Shown here: positions 5,940 through 8,842 of the stretch, piece after piece | Numbering within the stretch: position 1 is the first letter of the stretch | How the letters are laid out: every line of letters begins with the position of its first letter | NCBI GenBank assembly: GCA_947631895.1 | Contig: CANRMU010000034.1 | Coordinates: 1 to 8,842 of the forward strand | Length of the DNA stretch: 8,842 nucleotides | Origin: an uncultured Bacilli bacterium | GTDB taxonomy: Bacteria; Bacillota_I; Bacilli_A; RF39; UBA660 | Direction of reading: 5' to 3' | Position numbers and translations under genes: made by a program | Notes under the pieces: generated by a model | What the model saw: the letters and a program-made list of their open reading frames with translations, nothing else | The model's database searches: none | What the model was told of the DNA's origin: nothing

Positions 5940-5973
5940 AGGACCGCCTCCTTCCATTAAAAATATTTTTGTA

Positions 5974-6150
5974 TTGCACCTAGTTAAGAAACTTTTTTAA
6001 TTGGTCTTAGTGGTTGTTGTTGGGATAAATCTTGGATAGAATAATTTATTACTTCCAAGATTTTTAAATTAATTCACTAGCTTCTCTTTTTATAGGATTG
6101 AGATTTTCAGGCTAAAAAATTTTGGAATGACATCTAGTTAAGTGTCTTTT
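5974..6150. repeat. Tandem element, unit 3 of 3 (decayed)
   Basis: Read on the minus strand, 6095-6035 aligns with the toxin region of copy 2 (shared ATCTTGG.AGTAATA and AATTATTCT). The leader ATG has become ATA and the AGGAGG is lost. An extra A after GTGAATTA puts TAA directly after the second codon of the hydrophobic frame. The unit is flanked by two CACCTAGTTAAG/CATCTAGTTAAG hairpin relics with T-runs (5976-5998 and 6131-6153). It encodes no peptide. Confidence 0.55.
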
Positions 6151-6153
6151 TTT
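6130..6153 (+). terminator. Possible terminator after the element array
   Basis: GACAT and GTGTC (with one G-T pair) enclose CTAGTTAA and are followed by seven Ts. It would insulate the ATPase operon from plus-strand transcription of the array. The stem is short. Confidence 0.4.
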
Positions 6154-6204
6154 ATTTTATTTATGCTAAATTTATAATTTAATGTGAAAAAATCGTAAAA
6201 AACA

Positions 6205-6232
6205 TTGTTTTTTTGAAAAAATAATGTATAAT
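6205..6232 (+). promoter_or_regulatory. Promoter of the ATPase-rloB operon
   Basis: TTGTTT (6205-6210), 16 bases and TATAAT (6227-6232) lie 60 bases before the ATPase start. A second option uses TTGTTC (6234-6239) with TAATAT (6257-6262). A 13-base direct repeat, AATGTGAAAAAAT, flanks the first promoter (6181-6193 and 6243-6255) and might be an operator, though A-rich repeats arise easily at this base composition. Confidence 0.5.
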
Positions 6233-6291
6233 ATTGTTCAAAAATGTGAAAAAATATAATATAATTCTATTATAATAGAGGAGGATTTATA

Positions 6292-7653
6292 ATGCTAATT
6301 GGATTTAAAGTTAAAAATTTTAGGTCATTTAATGACATGCAACATTTTTCTATGGTTGCTGGCAAAACGAGAAATTTTCCAGAACATATAGCAAATATTA
6401 ACAATTTGAAAATATTAAAATTTAGTTCTATATATGGTGCTAATGCCTCTGGCAAATCTAACTTAGTTTTAGCTATTGATTTAGGAAAAGAGCTATTACT
6501 TAATAATATACAGGGTTTATTTTCAAATCAATATTTTAGAATGCATGAAAAAAATAAAGAAATACCTTCTTATTTTGAATATGAAATTGCCAAAAATAAT
6601 AAATTATATTCATATGGATTTGAAGTAAATATTAATAAGAAAGAAATAGTTTCAGAGTGGCTTATTGATATGACCAAAAACAATCAATTTGTTATATTTG
6701 AAAGAGATGCTATTAAAAAAACTATTAAAACTGATTTAAAAATAAAAGATAAAGCTGATGGAAACCGATTTGAAGTTTGTAAGAGCGATATATTAAATAA
6801 TAATAATATTTTTTTTCTTACAGAAATGACAAGAAGAATTCATATGAATAATGTAAAAACTTCTTCCTTTATTGACTTTGAGAATGTGTTTGACTTTTTT
6901 CTAAACGATTTGCAATTAGTCTTGCCTAATCAAAATAGAGAAATTAAATTTAATTATTTTTCACAATTTAAAAATGATATTAAGCCTTTATTAAAAATGC
7001 TAGGGTTAGATATTGATGATTTATTAGAATGTGAATCTAATATGTCAGAAATTAAAGACAGACTTTCTTCATCTGAATATAATAGACTTACATCTGATAT
7101 CAATCAATTAAGCAATAATGTGTCTAAATTTGATATAACTTTAAGAATTGAAAATTGTATATATACAATAAGTGGCAATAATAAAGATGAAAATCTCAAT
7201 GTAAAAGTTATAAAAATATTACATACTAATTCTAATACATATTTTGATACTTATGAAGAATCTGATGGAACACTTAGAATTTTAGAATTAATTGATATAT
7301 TATTATCCGATAATAAAGTTTTTATTATTGATGAGATAGATCGAAGCCTACATCCATCTCTTACAGTTAGATTTGTTAATTGTTTTTTAAAACTATTAAA
7401 AAATAGAAATATTCAATTAATAATTACAACTCATGAATCTCGATTATTGAGTTATAATGTTTTAAGAAGAGATGAAGTATGGTTTTCTGAAAAAAGAAAA
7501 GATGGATCAACAAAATTATATTCATTGGAACAATTTAAAGATGATGCTAGATTTGATCGAAAAATAGATAAAGCATATTTAGATGGAAGATATGGAGCAA
7601 TTCCTATTTTTATAGATTTTCCTGGAGTAAGCAATGGGAGTACAGACAAGTAG
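6292..7653 (+). CDS. AAA family ATPase (RloA/AbiLi-like), probable defence ATPase
   Basis: The 453-residue cytosolic ATPase is of the SMC/ABC-like AAA_15/AAA_21 type. The N-terminus MLIGFKVKNFRSF is the usual opening of this group. Walker A is GANASGKS (49-56). A signature-like stretch SDGTLRILEL lies at 324-333, Walker B FIIDEID at 344-350, the SLHP D-loop equivalent at 352-355, and the switch histidine in TTHESRLL at 379-386. The middle (about 100-320) is the variable, partly helical insertion. An excellent SD (AGAGGAGG, 6277-6284) precedes the ATG by seven bases. The 3' end overlaps rloB by 20 bases. Such ATPases paired with RloB form abortive-infection modules (RloAB, lactococcal AbiL) and are thought to hold the effector in check until a phage trigger. 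Defence function here is by family and context. Confidence 0.85.
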   Translation: MLIGFKVKNFRSFNDMQHFSMVAGKTRNFPEHIANINNLKILKFSSIYGANASGKSNLVLAIDLGKELLLNNIQGLFSNQYFRMHEKNKEIPSYFEYEIAKNNKLYSYGFEVNINKKEIVSEWLIDMTKNNQFVIFERDAIKKTIKTDLKIKDKADGNRFEVCKSDILNNNNIFFLTEMTRRIHMNNVKTSSFIDFENVFDFFLNDLQLVLPNQNREIKFNYFSQFKNDIKPLLKMLGLDIDDLLECESNMSEIKDRLSSSEYNRLTSDINQLSNNVSKFDITLRIENCIYTISGNNKDENLNVKVIKILHTNSNTYFDTYEESDGTLRILELIDILLSDNKVFIIDEIDRSLHPSLTVRFVNCFLKLLKNRNIQLIITTHESRLLSYNVLRRDEVWFSEKRKDGSTKLYSLEQFKDDARFDRKIDKAYLDGRYGAIPIFIDFPGVSNGSTDK

Positions 7654-8549
7654 TAAATTTGCTGAAAGACGAAATGAAATAATGGTTGAAATGCCTAAAT
7701 ATTTTTTAATATATGAAGGTGAAGTAACTGAACCAATGTATTTTAATGGTATTATAGTTAATAGAAAAAAATTGGCAATAAAACAATCATTATCTTTAAT
7801 AAGTGTTCTTAGAAGTTTAGATGATTCATCTAAAAGTCACCCTAAATATGCTCTAAAAATGGCAAATGATATTAAATATCAAAGTACAGAAAATGTTATT
7901 AGTAAAGAAAATTTATATAAATGCATAGTTGATTTTATAAAAAATGAGGATATATTCAATAAAGACGAATTAATAAATATGGCAAAAATATATATTGAGA
8001 ATTATGCAAATGATTTAATAGACCGACGTGAAATTGATAATATAATCATAGATATTTATAAAGATAATGTTTTTCAAAATATAGCATCTGAAATTATTGA
8101 TTATTTAGAAATTCAAAGGGTTGTTCTAGATTATAATTCAGAAATTGATGTTATTAATTTAATTGTTGATAGGGATAAGGGTAACTTTAAACCAGAACAA
8201 TATGATAATTTAGTCAATAAGTGTATTGAAAACAATATTAAATTATATGTAAGTAAACCCCTGTTTTGAAGCATGGTTATTAATGCATTTTGAAGAATTT
8301 GATAATTTAGATTTTGATAAGTTGTTAGAAAATAAACGAGTTAATTCAAACAAAAAATCAAGAAAATATTCAGATAAAATGCTTTCTGAAATAATAGGTT
8401 ATGATAAATCTAATTTGAATTTTGATATATTTGTTAACAAAATTGATGATGCTATAAAACGTGAGAAAAAATATTGTGAAAATGTAGATGACCTTAAAGA
8501 TAAAATAGGCTCAAATATTGGTATATTAATAGAAAATATGAGAAATTAG
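7634..8549 (+). pseudogene. rloB: RloB-family Toprim-like effector, interrupted by a +1 frameshift
   Basis: The 5' frame (7634-8269, 211 aa) carries FLIYEGEVTEPMYF (Glu28, Glu30, Glu33) and INLIVDRDKGNF (Asp179, Asp181), the acidic residues of a Toprim-like fold. It then ends VSKPLF-stop. Skipping one C of CCCC (8258-8261) restores VSKPCFEAWLLMHFEEF, which is the RloB signature (SNPCFELWLLLHF-like). It runs in frame to the TAG at 8549, giving about 304 residues. The downstream piece alone would start at ATG 8283 (88 aa). The start at 7634 has GGAG six bases upstream and overlaps the ATPase, indicating coupling. Conservation on both sides of the break suggests a recent or conditional disruption: mutation, homopolymer slippage, programmed +1 shifting on CCC-C, or sequence error. 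AbiLii-like proteins are the closest known relatives. Confidence 0.8.
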
Positions 8550-8570
8550 ATGCAATACGGCATCTTTTTT
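8548..8570 (+). terminator. Rho-independent terminator of the ATPase-rloB operon
   Basis: AGATGC (8548-8553) and GCATCT (8560-8565) pair perfectly around AATACG, and the transcript continues TTTTT. The stem starts at the rloB stop codon. Confidence 0.7.
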
Positions 8571-8634
8571 AGGTGCAAAATATAATGTAAAGAGATGAAT
8601 TTATGTTTTTTCGCTTTTTAAAAGTTCTACCTTT

Positions 8635-8662
8635 TTGAACCTTGTATGATTTGAACTAATAA
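8635..8662 (+). promoter_or_regulatory. Possible promoter of prmC
   Basis: TTGAAC (8635-8640), 16 bases and TAATAA (8657-8662) would start RNA about ten bases before the prmC ATG, leaving little or no leader. A separate promoter is needed because a terminator lies upstream. The match is only fair. Confidence 0.3.
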
Positions 8663-8677
8663 TAAATGTATGCTAAA

Positions 8678-8842
8678 ATGACGTTAAGTGATGTTATGAA
8701 ACCAGATTATATTAGTGATGTTGATTGGAATATTCTTGCAAATAAATATTCTAATTTAGAAGAAGTAATTGATAAATTAAATAAACATTATCCTGTTCAA
8801 TATTTAATTGGAAATGTTCCTTTTTTAAATACAACTATTAAA
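8678..8842 (+). CDS. prmC: Peptide chain release factor N5-glutamine methyltransferase (partial, runs off right edge)
   Basis: PrmC (HemK) uses S-adenosylmethionine to methylate the glutamine of the GGQ motif in RF1 and RF2, raising termination efficiency. Only 55 residues of the N-terminal helical domain are visible. They start MTLSDVMKPDYISD and contain YPVQYLIGNVPFLN, which matches the P-x-Q-Y-I/L-x-G-x-x-x-F stretch found before the catalytic domain of PrmC; the NPPY motif would lie beyond the edge. ATG 8678 and ATG 8696 are both possible starts; neither has a good SD. Its substrate RF1 is encoded at 4218-5273, so the usual prfA-prmC pair is interrupted here. Confidence 0.85.
   Translation, partial: MTLSDVMKPDYISDVDWNILANKYSNLEEVIDKLNKHYPVQYLIGNVPFLNTTIK

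Larger units (their letters stand above)
5767..5957. repeat. Tandem element, unit 2 of 3
   Basis: This second copy of the promoter/antisense-RNA/toxin-like unit is in direct orientation to unit 1 and about 455 bp downstream. It retains both promoter elements of the antisense RNA, the SD block and an intact hydrophobic ORF. Confidence 0.75.

Noticed and set aside
5313..6150. CRISPR array, because of repeated blocks
   Set aside because: The repeats are long, diverged and about 455 bp apart, contain promoters and an ORF, and lack the regular short repeat-spacer pattern.
6270..6455. Minus-strand 61-codon frame over the start of the ATPase
   Set aside because: It is a shadow of the conserved Walker A region and has no ribosome binding site or recognisable sequence.
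7452..7649. Minus-strand 65-codon frame over the ATPase 3' end
   Set aside because: It is a shadow of the ATPase C-terminus with no SD.
8283..8549. Separate 88-residue protein downstream of rloB
   Set aside because: Its N-terminus continues the RloB motif interrupted at 8258-8261 and there is no SD before ATG 8283; it is better read as the 3' part of rloB.
8603..8638. 11-codon frame MFFRFLKVLPF upstream of prmC as a possible leader peptide
   Set aside because: It is too short, with only a weak purine stretch before it and no associated hairpin suggesting attenuation.

Overview
The window is about 75% A+T and carries a housekeeping cluster typical of low-GC Firmicutes (Bacilli/Mollicutes-related): a DUF1934 gene, argS, rpoE (RNA polymerase delta), prfA and, at the right edge, the start of prmC. 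Tryptophan is encoded by TGG throughout and no TGA falls inside a frame, so the standard bacterial code applies. Codon use, the delta subunit and the left-edge surface protein suggest an uncultured, probably host-associated Firmicute; this taxonomic guess is inference.

Left edge (1-1690): a gene on the minus strand starts at base 3 behind a strong Shine-Dalgarno. Just right of it lies a 14-bp imperfect inverted repeat. After that, a plus-strand frame for an Ig-like-repeat surface protein opens without any start codon, so it is 5'-truncated or a silent cassette. Its C-terminal end (about 1496-1590) changes abruptly in base composition to NNC/NNT codons and a GC-rich tail, which looks like the variable region of a diversity-generating retroelement (DGR) target. 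No template repeat or reverse transcriptase is in the window.

Housekeeping block (1689-5273): one extended -10 promoter probably drives DUF1934-argS-rpoE-prfA, which are overlapping or closely spaced. PrfA is release factor 1, and PrmC methylates the GGQ glutamine of release factors. The two genes are normally neighbours, but here about 3.4 kb separates them.

Inserted block (5274-8570): the first kilobase is a tandem array of two intact and one decayed copy of a small element that resembles a type I toxin-antitoxin locus. The minus strand of each intact copy has a strong SD and an ATG leader frame. Overlapping it in the +1 frame is a 22-27 residue peptide with one hydrophobic helix, starting at TTG or GTG. 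A convergent plus-strand RNA with its own sigma-A promoter overlaps the 3' end. In copy 1 the predicted toxin-mRNA leader can pair with its own 3' end in three blocks. After the array come an AAA-type ATPase and a RloB-family (Toprim-like) partner, a likely abortive-infection pair (RloAB/AbiL-like). RloB is split by a single extra C in a CCCC run inside its conserved motif. A terminator closes the block, and prmC restarts with a weak promoter of its own.
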